DNA of 64,000 bases from contig NZ_DEXW01000066.1 in NCBI RefSeq assembly GCF_002364335.1, positions 29,117 through 93,116 on the forward strand, given 5' to 3'. Shown here piece by piece: positions 44,405-53,978 of this stretch (position 1 is its first letter; each line of letters opens with the position of its first letter). Below the pieces are notes generated by a model, which was not told where the DNA came from, did not search any database, and saw nothing but the letters and a program-made list of their open reading frames with translations. The position numbers and the translations under genes are program-made. The stretch comes from Winogradskyella sp. UBA3174 (GTDB lineage Bacteria; Bacteroidota; Bacteroidia; Flavobacteriales; Flavobacteriaceae).

Positions 44405-44496
44405 AATAGTTTTGTTTTCTAGATTCTAATATTTAGAAAGCAGTCATCTCAAGTGCTTTCAGTTTTTTCTATTCCATTATTTGAAGAATTTGCTTC

Positions 44497-46815
44497 TTAA
44501 AAAGCCCAATTATAATCCTTCTTGTAAGTCATAAATTGGTTAGAATTATTACTATCGATTACCTTTAAATACATCCACTCATTATCTAGTAAAGTTTGAA
44601 GATGTTTGTTTTTTCTTAGAATTAATTCTACACAGCCTAAAGGCGCATTAATAATAACCGTTAATCGCAAAGGTTGATGGTACATTTCAGTATCAGAAGC
44701 TTTAAGTGATTGTAGTGGTAATCCCGTTTTTAAATCACCTCCGTTGCCTTGTACGACTCCAAATTGACCCGTAATATTATGCGTAATTTTTGTACCTCCT
44801 CCAAACTTTTCATTATCAATTGTACTAAAATAATAGTGGTTATTAATCCATTGTGTTACCACCATTGGTCCACCCATAATACCTGCTAATGCATCACCTT
44901 CGGGATCCGATTTCCAATTGTAAGAATGTAAAAAGCATCTCCCATCTAAATTCATTGACGCGGTTAAGTCTCTAGACCCAACAATAAAAGCTGCGTTTTT
45001 TGCTAAACCCCATTCTGGTCTGGTTTCTCCCCAATTTAGAGATTTCTTATTCGCTAACTCTACACTTCCTAAAGCTACCATTAAACGTTCTGAAGTTGCT
45101 GTTTCTTGAGCTTTTTCTAAATCTTTCTTTAAAATAGCTAAACGATCTTGATGTGTTTCTGGCACTAAGGCATCAAAAATTACAATTTCGTCTGTTGTTG
45201 TATTATGCTCAGCACCAATAAAAACTGTATCCTCCGGAATATTAATGAGATGTGTTGTTTTTAGAGCCTCTCTTACATTTTTGTCGTTTGCTAATGTTGC
45301 TAAAAGTCTGGCATTATGTCTTCCAGGACTTGCAGCACAGGCACCGCAATCTAAACTAGATCCAAATGGATTATTAGCGGTATGACTTCCATGACCTGCA
45401 AAAACTACTAAAGGAGCAAAATCGTCCCAACCCATTAAATCGAATCCTGATTTTACAATCGCTACTTTTTCGTCAACTGCAACATCTTGTTTGTTTTTAT
45501 CTCCTCCATTATAAGAAATAATTGGATCACAAAAAGATTCATAATTACGTTTATTTCTGTTTTTGATTTTAAAATATGAACCTGGTGCAAAAGATTGAGC
45601 AATTAATGACAATCCATAAAATGCACCTGCTCCCTCAACAAAACCAAAAGATGATGGTAACATATTCTTAAGACGTTTTAAGATATGCGTTTTTGCCTTA
45701 GCTATCTTTTTCTCATCTTTAAAATCTCTATCTTGTTGTATTAATGCTTCATTTGGATTTTCTGTAATCTTATAAGGTGAACCTAAAATTGGAGGACAAG
45801 ATTTAATGCTAATGTCTTCTTGGTAATGTTGGTAATCTGCTGCAATTCCGAAAAAGCCAGCATAACCATAAGTTTCATAATTTCCTGAAGCTTCAACATT
45901 ACGACGTATCATTTCGGATCTAGTATCAATACAAAACACCAATTGAGCATCTGGCAACTGCTTTTCTTCGATAGTATCAGTACTACTGATATTATTAAGC
46001 TTTAAATCTGAAACCAATCGGTTTTGAAATGTCGCTTCCCAAGCTTTAAGCCAAAGGTGTTTCAACTTCATATTAAGATCATTCCCATTAGTTTTAGTTG
46101 CTATTTCTAATGGCATTCCTAACTGATTAGCAATAGTTAATCTTACCGCCAGATAATCTTCAATAGTTATTGGGAATTGTTGTTGCCAAACTGAGTTGGT
46201 ATCTATTCGGTGTTTTATATAACCTGTCCAACCAGATAAAGCTGCAATATGCGCACTAAATATGTGGTTGTAATTCGCAACATTATTTGTGCTTAAAACG
46301 AGCTCTAAAGCTTCAATACTAGTTTTAGGTAATTGCTTCAAACTCAATTTACCCATAGCGTTATCGTAAACTGCCAAAGCTCTCCAAGCAGCATAAAACC
46401 CTTTCTCTTTATTAGGCATTTGCCATTCCGCTAAACCTTCATCCATAAATGCGGCTAACCATTTCGCCATAATGACATCTAATTTAGACGTTGTCTTTTC
46501 TGAAGTCACAGCTTCATCATTCTCCATCTGTTTTAAATATACTTCTGGCGATTCTGATAATTGCTGTTCTTTAAGCATATCTTGCAAAAGCATTTTATCA
46601 ATGTCATTTTTTTCGAAAGCTTGTCTATAAATATCAGCACTAGGGTAAACATTAGATTTTAAAAAGCCTGCTGCTTCTTGGACTGCCTCTGCAAAATGTA
46701 ATTTCTCGTAGCCTGATAATGGGTTAGACGTTACAAAAGAATATAGTGGCCAAGTTGTACCAATACGTTGTGAAGCCGCTTCTATATTTAGTGAAATTTG
46801 TTCTTGCTTAGTCAT
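44497..46815 (-). CDS. dabA: DabA, CO2-hydrating subunit of DAB inorganic-carbon pump
   Basis: 772 residues of the former DUF2309 family. DabA is a cytosolic, beta-carbonic-anhydrase-like zinc protein that pairs with DabB to accumulate bicarbonate. By eye alignment the expected ligands are present: C295 and D297 in FCIDTRSE, H475 in FAGHGSHT, and C490 in SLDCGAC. The 15-residue H-to-C spacing equals that of characterised Halothiobacillus DabA2. The N-terminal WPLYSFVTSNPLSGYE segment is typical. The start lies 3 bases after the dabB stop, so the two are translationally coupled. No truncation is seen. Confidence 0.93.
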   Translation of the reverse strand: MTKQEQISLNIEAASQRIGTTWPLYSFVTSNPLSGYEKLHFAEAVQEAAGFLKSNVYPSADIYRQAFEKNDIDKMLLQDMLKEQQLSESPEVYLKQMENDEAVTSEKTTSKLDVIMAKWLAAFMDEGLAEWQMPNKEKGFYAAWRALAVYDNAMGKLSLKQLPKTSIEALELVLSTNNVANYNHIFSAHIAALSGWTGYIKHRIDTNSVWQQQFPITIEDYLAVRLTIANQLGMPLEIATKTNGNDLNMKLKHLWLKAWEATFQNRLVSDLKLNNISSTDTIEEKQLPDAQLVFCIDTRSEMIRRNVEASGNYETYGYAGFFGIAADYQHYQEDISIKSCPPILGSPYKITENPNEALIQQDRDFKDEKKIAKAKTHILKRLKNMLPSSFGFVEGAGAFYGLSLIAQSFAPGSYFKIKNRNKRNYESFCDPIISYNGGDKNKQDVAVDEKVAIVKSGFDLMGWDDFAPLVVFAGHGSHTANNPFGSSLDCGACAASPGRHNARLLATLANDKNVREALKTTHLINIPEDTVFIGAEHNTTTDEIVIFDALVPETHQDRLAILKKDLEKAQETATSERLMVALGSVELANKKSLNWGETRPEWGLAKNAAFIVGSRDLTASMNLDGRCFLHSYNWKSDPEGDALAGIMGGPMVVTQWINNHYYFSTIDNEKFGGGTKITHNITGQFGVVQGNGGDLKTGLPLQSLKASDTEMYHQPLRLTVIINAPLGCVELILRKNKHLQTLLDNEWMYLKVIDSNNSNQFMTYKKDYNWAF

Positions 46816-46818
46816 AAC

Positions 46819-48267
46819 TTATTTGGTCTTAAAAGAAATGATAGATTTACTTAATGGTTGTGAAATATTCATAAGCTTTACATAGAGCCATGGTATTTTT
46901 CTGTACCTACCAGATAACATAATGTAGAAGCCAATTAAGAAGATGACACCAAATATGATATGTATTGGGGTTAAGGTAATAGGCCTGTTTGTCATTGGCA
47001 TATCGTGCATTAATATTGTAACGCCATTAAAGACGAGTGCATAAACTGCTATACCTGCAACTATCATTAATGGTGTTACTAACAGTTTTTGCATAACACC
47101 TAAACTTGCTTGGTTTAATATGTTATATACGACCTGCCCAACAGTTATGGCTACAATAAACGTGAGGAAGAGTCCACTGTCTAAGCTTAATCCTTTTCCT
47201 GTAATATATCCAAAAAGTAAACCTCCTAACACTGCCGAAATCGTAATGATTATAGCTTGCAAAGGTTTAATAACCATGGCTTCTGGCTTTTTTGGCAAAG
47301 TGTTTTTAATTTCTTCTCCTGCGGAAAGAAATAAATAGGCCTTATAAAACCCGTGAAGGATAAGGTGTGTAATTGCAGCCGTGAAGAAACCGAGTCCACA
47401 TTGCATTACCATAAAACTCATTTGTGCAATAGTAGAACATGCTAATTTCTGTTTCACATTAACTTGCATTAGCTTACTAAATTGTGCAATAATGGCTGTT
47501 AAACCTCCGATAATAAAAATTAATAAAAGGACATTAGCCGTAAATAATAATGGTGCAAATAAAGTTAACAAAATACCAGATCCGTTTACAAAACCAGCAT
47601 GCATTAAGGCTGAAGCAGGCGTTGGTGACGTCATTGCAGATAATAACCATCTATGAAAAGGAAAAATAGCAGATTGAATAATCGCTGCAACAATAATACA
47701 CAACGCAGAAACAGTACTCATCCATTGTGGTACTGTATCTAAATTTGCTAGTATTTCATTTTTAGTATAAGTGCCAGTACTATAAGCTAAGATTCCAATA
47801 GCTATCGCTAAAAACAATGAACCCGCTACATAATTAAGTCTCGCAAATTTTGAAGCGTGTTGTGCTTCTTTCCATTCTGAATCTATACCTATTAATTTGG
47901 ACATGATTAGACCCATCAATAACCAAAAGAGAACTATCAAGATAATGTTATTTGATATCACGAAAAGCATTACAGAAAATGAAAAAGCTAAGCAATACAA
48001 AAGAAAACTTTGTTTCTTTTTGAAACCCTTCATATAATTAGTAGCATACATTTGAACAATAGCACTGAAGAAGGTTACAACAGTCCAAATAACAATACTA
48101 AAACCGTTAATTTGAAAAAAATCTCCAATGCTCCAGCTTGGAAAAGCTGAGAAATAATAAACCATTAAAGCTGTACTCCCCAAAAACATGAACCAAGTCA
48201 ATGGAATTAATATTTGAGATAAAAGAGAATTTTTATTTAGGTTCTCTAGATGATTGGTTGTAGACAT
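46819..48267 (-). CDS. dabB: DabB, membrane subunit of DAB inorganic-carbon pump (NuoL-like)
   Basis: 482 residues with about 13-14 membrane helices, a proton-translocating-NADH-dehydrogenase/Mrp-type antiporter subunit (PF00361). PFHRWLLSAMTSPTPASALMHAGFVN is the signature with its key Lys/His/Glu environment. KQKLACSTIAQMSFMVMQCGLGFF continues it. It lacks the C-terminal lateral helix of NuoL and no other nuo or mrp genes are near, so DabB is the right assignment. It is the first gene of the dabB-dabA-usp run. A near-palindrome TGAAAACGTTTCA (48271-48283) lies just upstream. Confidence 0.9.
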   Translation of the reverse strand: MSTTNHLENLNKNSLLSQILIPLTWFMFLGSTALMVYYFSAFPSWSIGDFFQINGFSIVIWTVVTFFSAIVQMYATNYMKGFKKKQSFLLYCLAFSFSVMLFVISNNIILIVLFWLLMGLIMSKLIGIDSEWKEAQHASKFARLNYVAGSLFLAIAIGILAYSTGTYTKNEILANLDTVPQWMSTVSALCIIVAAIIQSAIFPFHRWLLSAMTSPTPASALMHAGFVNGSGILLTLFAPLLFTANVLLLIFIIGGLTAIIAQFSKLMQVNVKQKLACSTIAQMSFMVMQCGLGFFTAAITHLILHGFYKAYLFLSAGEEIKNTLPKKPEAMVIKPLQAIIITISAVLGGLLFGYITGKGLSLDSGLFLTFIVAITVGQVVYNILNQASLGVMQKLLVTPLMIVAGIAVYALVFNGVTILMHDMPMTNRPITLTPIHIIFGVIFLIGFYIMLSGRYRKIPWLYVKLMNISQPLSKSIISFKTK

Positions 48268-48270
48268 AAA

Positions 48271-48283
48271 TGAAAACGTTTCA
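48271..48283. promoter_or_regulatory. Operator-like near-palindrome before dabB
   Basis: TGAAAACGTTTCA is a near-perfect inverted repeat (TGAAA/TTTCA around CG) of the shape bound by LacI-family regulators, 3 bases upstream of the dabB ATG. No such regulator is encoded in this window. Confidence 0.35.
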
Positions 48284-48431
48284 CTTCTTTTTATAATGAG
48301 TTAAGATATATTCTCAAATCACAAGGCAAATGTTAAAAAACTATTTCATTAATTTTTATTTATATATTAAATAAATACCATAATAATAATTTATGCTTTT
48401 AGCACTATACCCAATCATAACAGGGTCTAAC

Positions 48432-48468
48432 AAAAAAAAAGAGCATCTTATAAATGCTCTTTTTTTAA
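48432..48468. terminator. Terminator of the bat operon
   Basis: GAGCAT (48441-48446) and ATGCTC (48454-48459) arms are extended by A and T runs on both sides. It lies about 20 bases after the batE stop and separates the bat operon from dabB. Confidence 0.88.
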
Positions 48469-48484
48469 ACTATGTTTATACAAT

Positions 48485-49234
48485 TTATAACCATTTAATA
48501 TCTTTTGAAGGCACCCAGCCTGTAGAATTATCTGAAAGTTGAACTTTACTCCAATCTTCATAAGTCTCTATTACCTGAATTTTAGTGCCTTCGTGCAGCC
48601 TAAATACTTCTTCAGAAGTCTTATTCGCTTCTGCTTTTACTTTGCTTTCTTGAACAAAAACTATCGCAGGATTATTGTTATTCTCAAAGTTTTCCTTGTG
48701 AAATGCCATAGCAACAGAAAAACAAGCTACAAGCAAACTCAAAACACTTACTATAAACGCAATACGTTTTCTGGATGTAGAAAAGGAAAAATGATACATT
48801 AAAAAAAACAATACGAATAAAATAACTCCACCTATAGCTATTTTTGCCCAAGCATCAGTCCCAAAGATGTTTACGGTACGCTTAACAATCTTAGAAAAAC
48901 CGACGTCTGGTGTTTTTTCAATAGCATCAATGGTCATATTTTGAGCAAATGATAGGTTCTTTTTTATTTCCTTATCATTTGGACTTAATTGTAATGCTTT
49001 CTCATAATAATATATAGTTGGTGCTATATTGTTAAGCTTGTAATTAGCATTTCCTAAATTAAAGTATAATTCGGCAGAATGGTCTTTAGACTGTAAAATA
49101 AATTCATACTTATCTATCGCTTCAGCATACTTACCATTACTATATAAGGCATTAGCCTCCTCAAAATATTGGTTATTTTGGGAAAACCCTAAAAGACTAA
49201 AACAACATACTAAAACAATTATAATCGCTCGCAT
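48485..49234 (-). CDS. batE: BatE-like TPR and SH3 protein
   Basis: 249 residues. A signal peptide (RAIIIVLVCCFSLLGFSQ) precedes TPR repeats (about 20-105, EEANALYSNGKYAEAIDKYE and AELYFNLGNANYKLNNIAPTI). Two membrane helices follow (about 133-180), then a C-terminal bacterial SH3 domain (about 190-249, AEANKTSEEVFRLHEGTKIQV, WVPSKDIKWL). This layout matches BatE of Bacteroidota. It is last in the operon, one base after batD. Confidence 0.88.
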   Translation of the reverse strand: MRAIIIVLVCCFSLLGFSQNNQYFEEANALYSNGKYAEAIDKYEFILQSKDHSAELYFNLGNANYKLNNIAPTIYYYEKALQLSPNDKEIKKNLSFAQNMTIDAIEKTPDVGFSKIVKRTVNIFGTDAWAKIAIGGVILFVLFFLMYHFSFSTSRKRIAFIVSVLSLLVACFSVAMAFHKENFENNNNPAIVFVQESKVKAEANKTSEEVFRLHEGTKIQVIETYEDWSKVQLSDNSTGWVPSKDIKWL

Positions 49235-49235
49235 A

Positions 49236-51005
49236 CTATCTTATTTGTTTATCGATTAATGAAATTGTTTTCGCCGCTTTATCGAAGTCATTCTGCATAG
49301 TTACTTTAGTAATCGGTGAATAACGTGCCGACTCACAATTTTCTAAAATTGAAATAAACTCATTGTACACAGTTTGGTCTACACGTTTCTGTTTTAGTAA
49401 TATCTCTATTTTCTCTTTACTAAAATCACTAGTTTCTATATTTAGTTTTGCCTTTAGATAATTATGCAATGCTTTCTCTAAAGCCATATAAAACGGCTCT
49501 TTTTGCCCTAATGCTTTTTTAGCTTTACTCAAATATTTTTTGGCTAAACGATCTGCTTTTCTAATACGATTACCACTAACATCTGCATCTCTCTTATCTT
49601 TACTTCTCCTTAGGACTATAGCTGTTGGAATTAATAAAAATGGTAATAATAGCAATAACCAAAATAAAGTAGACTTAAAAAATTGAGTTTCATTAATACT
49701 AGTCCAATTTGAAGCTGTTTTAATAAACGCAAATGTATTTGTATTTGGTCTAACGACCTCTTTTTTATTTACAGCACTATTAATATCATTGCTATTAGCT
49801 GATGGGCCATTTAAAACATCTATAACTATTTCATCTGAAGTGACGCGCTTATAGCTTTCTGTTTTTAAATCGAAATACGAAAACGACACAGAAGGGATAG
49901 GATACTTACCCTTAAACTGAGGCACTATTGTATAAGTATCTGAAATTGCACCTTGCATTCCGCCTAAATTAGTCCTTACGTTTTCCTTATGTTCTGGTTC
50001 ATAAACCTCTAAAGAACTTGGAGTCGTTAGTTTAGGTAATTCAAATAAATTTAAATTTCCTTTACCAGAAACTTCAATTTTAGCTTGTAATGACTCCGTT
50101 GCATCTAAAGCCGTTTTAGTTGTAGTAACCTTAAAATTAAAATTACCTACAGCACCTGTAAAATCTGAAGGCTTACCTTGTTCTGGTAATGGTTTAACAT
50201 TTATAATTCTATTACCTGCTGTAACGACTTGTGGAATTTTGGTCATTAATTGTGCACCAAAAATATCGACACGATTTGATGGTACCTCTACTGTAATGTC
50301 CATTACTAAAGGTTCTAATTTTAGAGCACCCGCTTTTTGAGGATAGAGCACTGTTTTTCTTAGAACTACATAACGATAATCTTCACCTTTATATTTAGCA
50401 TTTTGAATCTTAAGCCCTTTAATTTCTATATTCTGGCTCCAAAAATCGTTGTATCTAGGAATATCCTTTTCTCTCCAATTATTACTAACACCAATTTCTG
50501 GCGACACGTATAACTTGTAAACCACTGTGATAGCCTCATTTAAGTAAGGATTGGCTTTTGAAACCTCAGCAACCAAATGTATTTTATCCGAAGCAACATC
50601 TGCAGCGCTAGGTGGTCCATTTGGTCTATCTACTGCTGCGACTACATTAACTGTAACTGGGAATGTTTTAAATGTTTCTCCGTCAATTTCAATTAGTGCT
50701 TGTTTTATTTTGAAACGCCCTCGTTTTTTTGGAGACAGAAAATAACTATATGTTTTTTTATAAGATCGCTTTCCATTAAACCACGAATTACTTACTGAAG
50801 TAATTGGCCCATTTACCACATCGAAGTCAGTAAAGCTTGGCGGCACAAAATTATCACCATCCTTATCCATTTCAAAATCAATACGAAGGCGCTCATTAAC
50901 ACCTAGCTTCTTCTTACTCACTTTAGCCTCAAATTTCACCTGTGCAGTTATGAGACTTGTAGCAAGTAGAAGTAATAATATTGATATATGTTTTATGAAT
51001 TTCAT
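49236..51005 (-). CDS. batD: BatD, oxygen-tolerance family protein
   Basis: 589 residues. A signal peptide (LLLLLATSLITAQ) is followed by tandem beta-sandwich domains of the BatD family (KVSKKKLGVNERLRIDFEMD start; SYFLSPKKRGRFKI; KLYVSPEIGV). A membrane helix (about 443-465, STLFWLLLLLPFLLIPTAIV) and a cytosolic helical tail (about 480-589) complete it. The exported part resembles adhesion-like folds that could bind the VWA proteins BatA and BatB. It is part of the moxR-bat operon. Confidence 0.9.
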   Translation of the reverse strand: MKFIKHISILLLLLATSLITAQVKFEAKVSKKKLGVNERLRIDFEMDKDGDNFVPPSFTDFDVVNGPITSVSNSWFNGKRSYKKTYSYFLSPKKRGRFKIKQALIEIDGETFKTFPVTVNVVAAVDRPNGPPSAADVASDKIHLVAEVSKANPYLNEAITVVYKLYVSPEIGVSNNWREKDIPRYNDFWSQNIEIKGLKIQNAKYKGEDYRYVVLRKTVLYPQKAGALKLEPLVMDITVEVPSNRVDIFGAQLMTKIPQVVTAGNRIINVKPLPEQGKPSDFTGAVGNFNFKVTTTKTALDATESLQAKIEVSGKGNLNLFELPKLTTPSSLEVYEPEHKENVRTNLGGMQGAISDTYTIVPQFKGKYPIPSVSFSYFDLKTESYKRVTSDEIVIDVLNGPSANSNDINSAVNKKEVVRPNTNTFAFIKTASNWTSINETQFFKSTLFWLLLLLPFLLIPTAIVLRRSKDKRDADVSGNRIRKADRLAKKYLSKAKKALGQKEPFYMALEKALHNYLKAKLNIETSDFSKEKIEILLKQKRVDQTVYNEFISILENCESARYSPITKVTMQNDFDKAAKTISLIDKQIR

Positions 51006-51059
51006 TCTATTGGCAATTTGAGACCCTAGATTCGATGGTATTATAAATCAAAATTCGTT

Positions 51060-51878
51060 TTACCAATCTTTATCAGTTTTCACCTTAGCTCCTTTTTGCT
51101 TTTCTGCATTCATTTTTTCTTGAACCTTTTGCTCTTGATTTTGCATGGCCTCTAAAATATTCTTTATCTGCTGAGGAGACATTTGCCCTGGTTTTTGTTT
51201 TGGGTTTTTATCTTTTTTATCATTCTCACCTTTACCATCATCTTTTTTATCGTCTTTAGGCTTACCGTTTTCATCTTCTTCTTTATCTCCTTCTTTCTTA
51301 TCCTTATCTCCTTCGTCTTTATTATCTTTATTTTGGTCTTCCTTCTTCTGTTCGTCTTCTTTATCTTTTTCCTCTTCTTTATCTTTATCTTCTTTATCAT
51401 CTTCGCCTCCACCATCTTTTTGCTCTTCTGCGCATTTTTTAGCTAAAGCAAAGTTATAACGCGTCTCTTCATCACTTGGGTTATTTCTTAAAGCATCTTT
51501 AAATGCCTCAACGGCTTCTTTACACATATCATTTTGCATTAAAATATTACCAATATTATGAAATGCTCTGTGTTTCTCATCTTTAGTCTTTGCAGTTTTC
51601 GCCGCTTCTTGTATTCTATAAAGTGCTTCATCAAAACTTCCTTTTTTGTAATAGGAATGCCCTAAATTGTAAGCTCCAACAGCTTTATTTGGAGCTTTAG
51701 AAATTGCTTTTCTATATTCCATTTCTGCTTCTACGAAATTTTCACTTTCAACTAATTCATTCGCTTTATAAACAAAATCTGTTGCGTTTTTTTGAGCCTT
51801 TAATTGTGCTTTATCTACGTCTTGAGAAAACCCAGAAAAACCAACCATTAAAATAATTATAATTGTGTAAAACTTCAT
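51060..51878 (-). CDS. batC: BatC-like TPR protein with highly charged tail
   Basis: 272 residues. A signal peptide (IIIILMVGFSGFSQ) is followed by three TPR units (about 30-150: EAEMEYRKAISKAPNKAVGAY in part, KGSFDEALYRIQEAAK, CKEAVEAFKDALRNNPS). A low-complexity Lys/Asp/Glu region covers about 152-232. The C-terminus QMSPQQIKNILEAMQNQEQKVQEK is helical. The charged stretch is long and may be variable in length. It sits between batB and batD in the operon. Confidence 0.87.
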   Translation of the reverse strand: MKFYTIIIILMVGFSGFSQDVDKAQLKAQKNATDFVYKANELVESENFVEAEMEYRKAISKAPNKAVGAYNLGHSYYKKGSFDEALYRIQEAAKTAKTKDEKHRAFHNIGNILMQNDMCKEAVEAFKDALRNNPSDEETRYNFALAKKCAEEQKDGGGEDDKEDKDKEEEKDKEDEQKKEDQNKDNKDEGDKDKKEGDKEEDENGKPKDDKKDDGKGENDKKDKNPKQKPGQMSPQQIKNILEAMQNQEQKVQEKMNAEKQKGAKVKTDKDW

Positions 51879-51943
51879 TTTACTAATTTTTAATCTAAAG
51901 TTAGCAAACCCAATATAGAGTTGCGTTAAATAAACTTTAAAAG

Positions 51944-52981
51944 TTATAAATCTTCATTAAATAGATTCAACCTTTTAAGCCAAGCTGTTTTGCGTTCTAA
52001 AAAGAAAATATCAATAAAAAGCAATAAAATACCAAACCCAAGAAACCATTGAAACTGATCCTTAAAATCTGCAATTTGTTTAGATTCAAATTCTTTTTTA
52101 TCCATAGAATTTAAAACATCCTTTATTGATTCTACAACATCTGCTGTATTACTTCCATTAATATACACACCATTAGTTTCTTCTGCAATTTCTTTTAGTA
52201 TTGCTTCATCTAGACGCGTAATTACAGTTTCCCCGTTTTTATCTTTTTTATAATTGAGAACTATGCCATTGCGCTTTATAGGTATTGGCCCACCTTTAAC
52301 GTCACCGACTCCAATTGTTAAGATTTTAATCCCTTGGTCGCTTGCCTCTTCTGCTATATCAACAGCTTCGCCACCATGATCTTCACCATCTGATATTATT
52401 ATTAAAACTCTATTAGTTTGTTCTTCGTCATCATAATAGGTTGTAGCTAATTGTATAGCCTCATGGATTGCAGTTCCTTGTGAGGACATCATATCTGTAT
52501 TCATGCTTCCTAAAAACATCTTTGCAGCAGCATAATCTGTGGTGATAGGTAGCTGAGGAAAAGCTTTACCTGCATAAGCAATAATACCTATTCTGTCACT
52601 GGCTAAACTATTTATAATTTCCCTTACCAACTGCTTAGATTTTTCTAAACGATTAGGTTTAATATCTTCTGCAAGCATACTTTTGGAGACATCTACTGCA
52701 AAAACGATATCTACGCCTTGGCTACGTACGGTTTCTAATTTGGTTCCTATTTTTGGATTTACTAATGCTAAAGAAAAACATGCAAAAGCACCACAAAGCA
52801 CTACTACTTTTAGTACACTTTTAAATACTGATTGGTTTGGACTCAATCTTTTTAATAAGGTGCTATCTGCAAACTTACGTTGTGCAGAACGTTTCCAAAC
52901 CTGAAGGAATACAAACAATAAAATGATTACTGGAATAACCAATAATGTCCAAAACCATATTTTTTCGTCGAGTCTAAACAA
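51944..52981 (-). CDS. batB: BatB, VWA-domain membrane protein
   Basis: 345 residues. Two N-terminal membrane helices (about 10-27 and 56-75), a von Willebrand A domain (about 88-290) and a C-terminal helix (about 312-330). The MIDAS motif D97-V-S-K-S (DVSKS) is intact, with further ligands in SSQGTAIHEAIQL and ISDGEDHGG. The VWA domain faces the periplasm by the usual BatA/BatB topology. Its start overlaps the batA stop by 8 bases. Confidence 0.92.
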   Translation of the reverse strand: MFRLDEKIWFWTLLVIPVIILLFVFLQVWKRSAQRKFADSTLLKRLSPNQSVFKSVLKVVVLCGAFACFSLALVNPKIGTKLETVRSQGVDIVFAVDVSKSMLAEDIKPNRLEKSKQLVREIINSLASDRIGIIAYAGKAFPQLPITTDYAAAKMFLGSMNTDMMSSQGTAIHEAIQLATTYYDDEEQTNRVLIIISDGEDHGGEAVDIAEEASDQGIKILTIGVGDVKGGPIPIKRNGIVLNYKKDKNGETVITRLDEAILKEIAEETNGVYINGSNTADVVESIKDVLNSMDKKEFESKQIADFKDQFQWFLGFGILLLFIDIFFLERKTAWLKRLNLFNEDL

Positions 52982-53978
52982 AGCTTTTAAATATTGTATT
53001 TCTTAGTATAAGTTCTATTAGTAATAACAAACCTGCTAAAAGTACTAATGATCTGTACTTTTCGTCGTAATTATAATATTTTTTTTCTTCGATTTCTGTC
53101 TTTTCTAGCTTATTGATTTCATCATAAATCTCAGCAAGCTTCTTATTATTGGTCGCTCTAAAATATTTACCTCCTGTAACATCCGCGATGTCTTTTAATA
53201 ATTCTTCATCGATTTCTACTTGCTGACGACCGTACCTAAACGAACCGTTTGGATTCATTGACATCGGTGACAAAGCCATTCCGTTTGTTCCTAATCCGAT
53301 GGTATAAACTTTAATCCCAGTATCTACAGCCAAAGTACTCGCCGTTTTAGGATCTACAGCGCCAGAATTGTTAACACCATCTGTTAGTAAAATAATAACC
53401 TTGCTTTTTGCTTTACTGTCTTTTAAACGATTAACTGCTGTCCCTAAGCCCATGCCAATAGCTGTTCCTCCTGCAATAATAGTGTTATATTTTATATCTC
53501 TCAGAGATCTTAATACAATAGATTTATCCGTTGTTATAGGTGTTTTTGTATATGCTTCACCAGCATACTCAACCAAACCAATACGATCATTTGGCCGTCC
53601 TTTAATAAAATCTGCTGCTACTGCTTTTAATGCTTCTAAACGATTAGGCCTTAAATCTTTTGCCAACATACTTGCAGACACATCTATAGCCATTACTATA
53701 TCAATTCCTCTCGTTGTTTTTGTTTTAGTGGATACGTCTACCGTTCTTGGTCTTGCTAATGCTGTAATTAATAATGCTAATGCAATGATACGTAAGACAA
53801 ACATAGCATGTCTCAACTTAGACCAAATAGAAGGAGCTACTTTGAATCCTTTAGTGCTAGAAATCTTAAGTTCAGCCGTTTGCTTATTATACTTAAGCAC
53901 ATACCAAAGCAACGCTAATGGCAAAAGCAATAGCAGCCAAAAAAATCCTTTATTTAAAAACTCTATATTTTCAAACAT
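52974..53978 (-). CDS. batA: BatA, VWA-domain membrane protein
   Basis: 334 residues, with the same layout as batB. Helices at about 12-27 and 58-75 precede a VWA domain (about 90-285) with MIDAS D99-V-S-A-S, GGTAIGMGLGTAV and LLTDGVNNSG. A C-terminal helix lies at about 308-328. The Bat proteins are thought to form an envelope complex that helps cells tolerate oxygen or other stress. The ATG overlaps the preceding gene's stop by one base. Confidence 0.93.
   Translation of the reverse strand: MFENIEFLNKGFFWLLLLLPLALLWYVLKYNKQTAELKISSTKGFKVAPSIWSKLRHAMFVLRIIALALLITALARPRTVDVSTKTKTTRGIDIVMAIDVSASMLAKDLRPNRLEALKAVAADFIKGRPNDRIGLVEYAGEAYTKTPITTDKSIVLRSLRDIKYNTIIAGGTAIGMGLGTAVNRLKDSKAKSKVIILLTDGVNNSGAVDPKTASTLAVDTGIKVYTIGLGTNGMALSPMSMNPNGSFRYGRQQVEIDEELLKDIADVTGGKYFRATNNKKLAEIYDEINKLEKTEIEEKKYYNYDEKYRSLVLLAGLLLLIELILRNTIFKSFV

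Noticed and set aside
46819..48267. DabB as part of respiratory complex I or an Mrp antiporter
   Set aside because: No nuo or mrp genes are adjacent, and direct coupling to dabA fits the DAB system.
51183..51446. Open frame antisense to batC encoding a Phe/Ile-rich product
   Set aside because: It is the mirror of the Lys/Asp/Glu tract. Such low-complexity coding DNA gives long hydrophobic antisense frames by composition alone.
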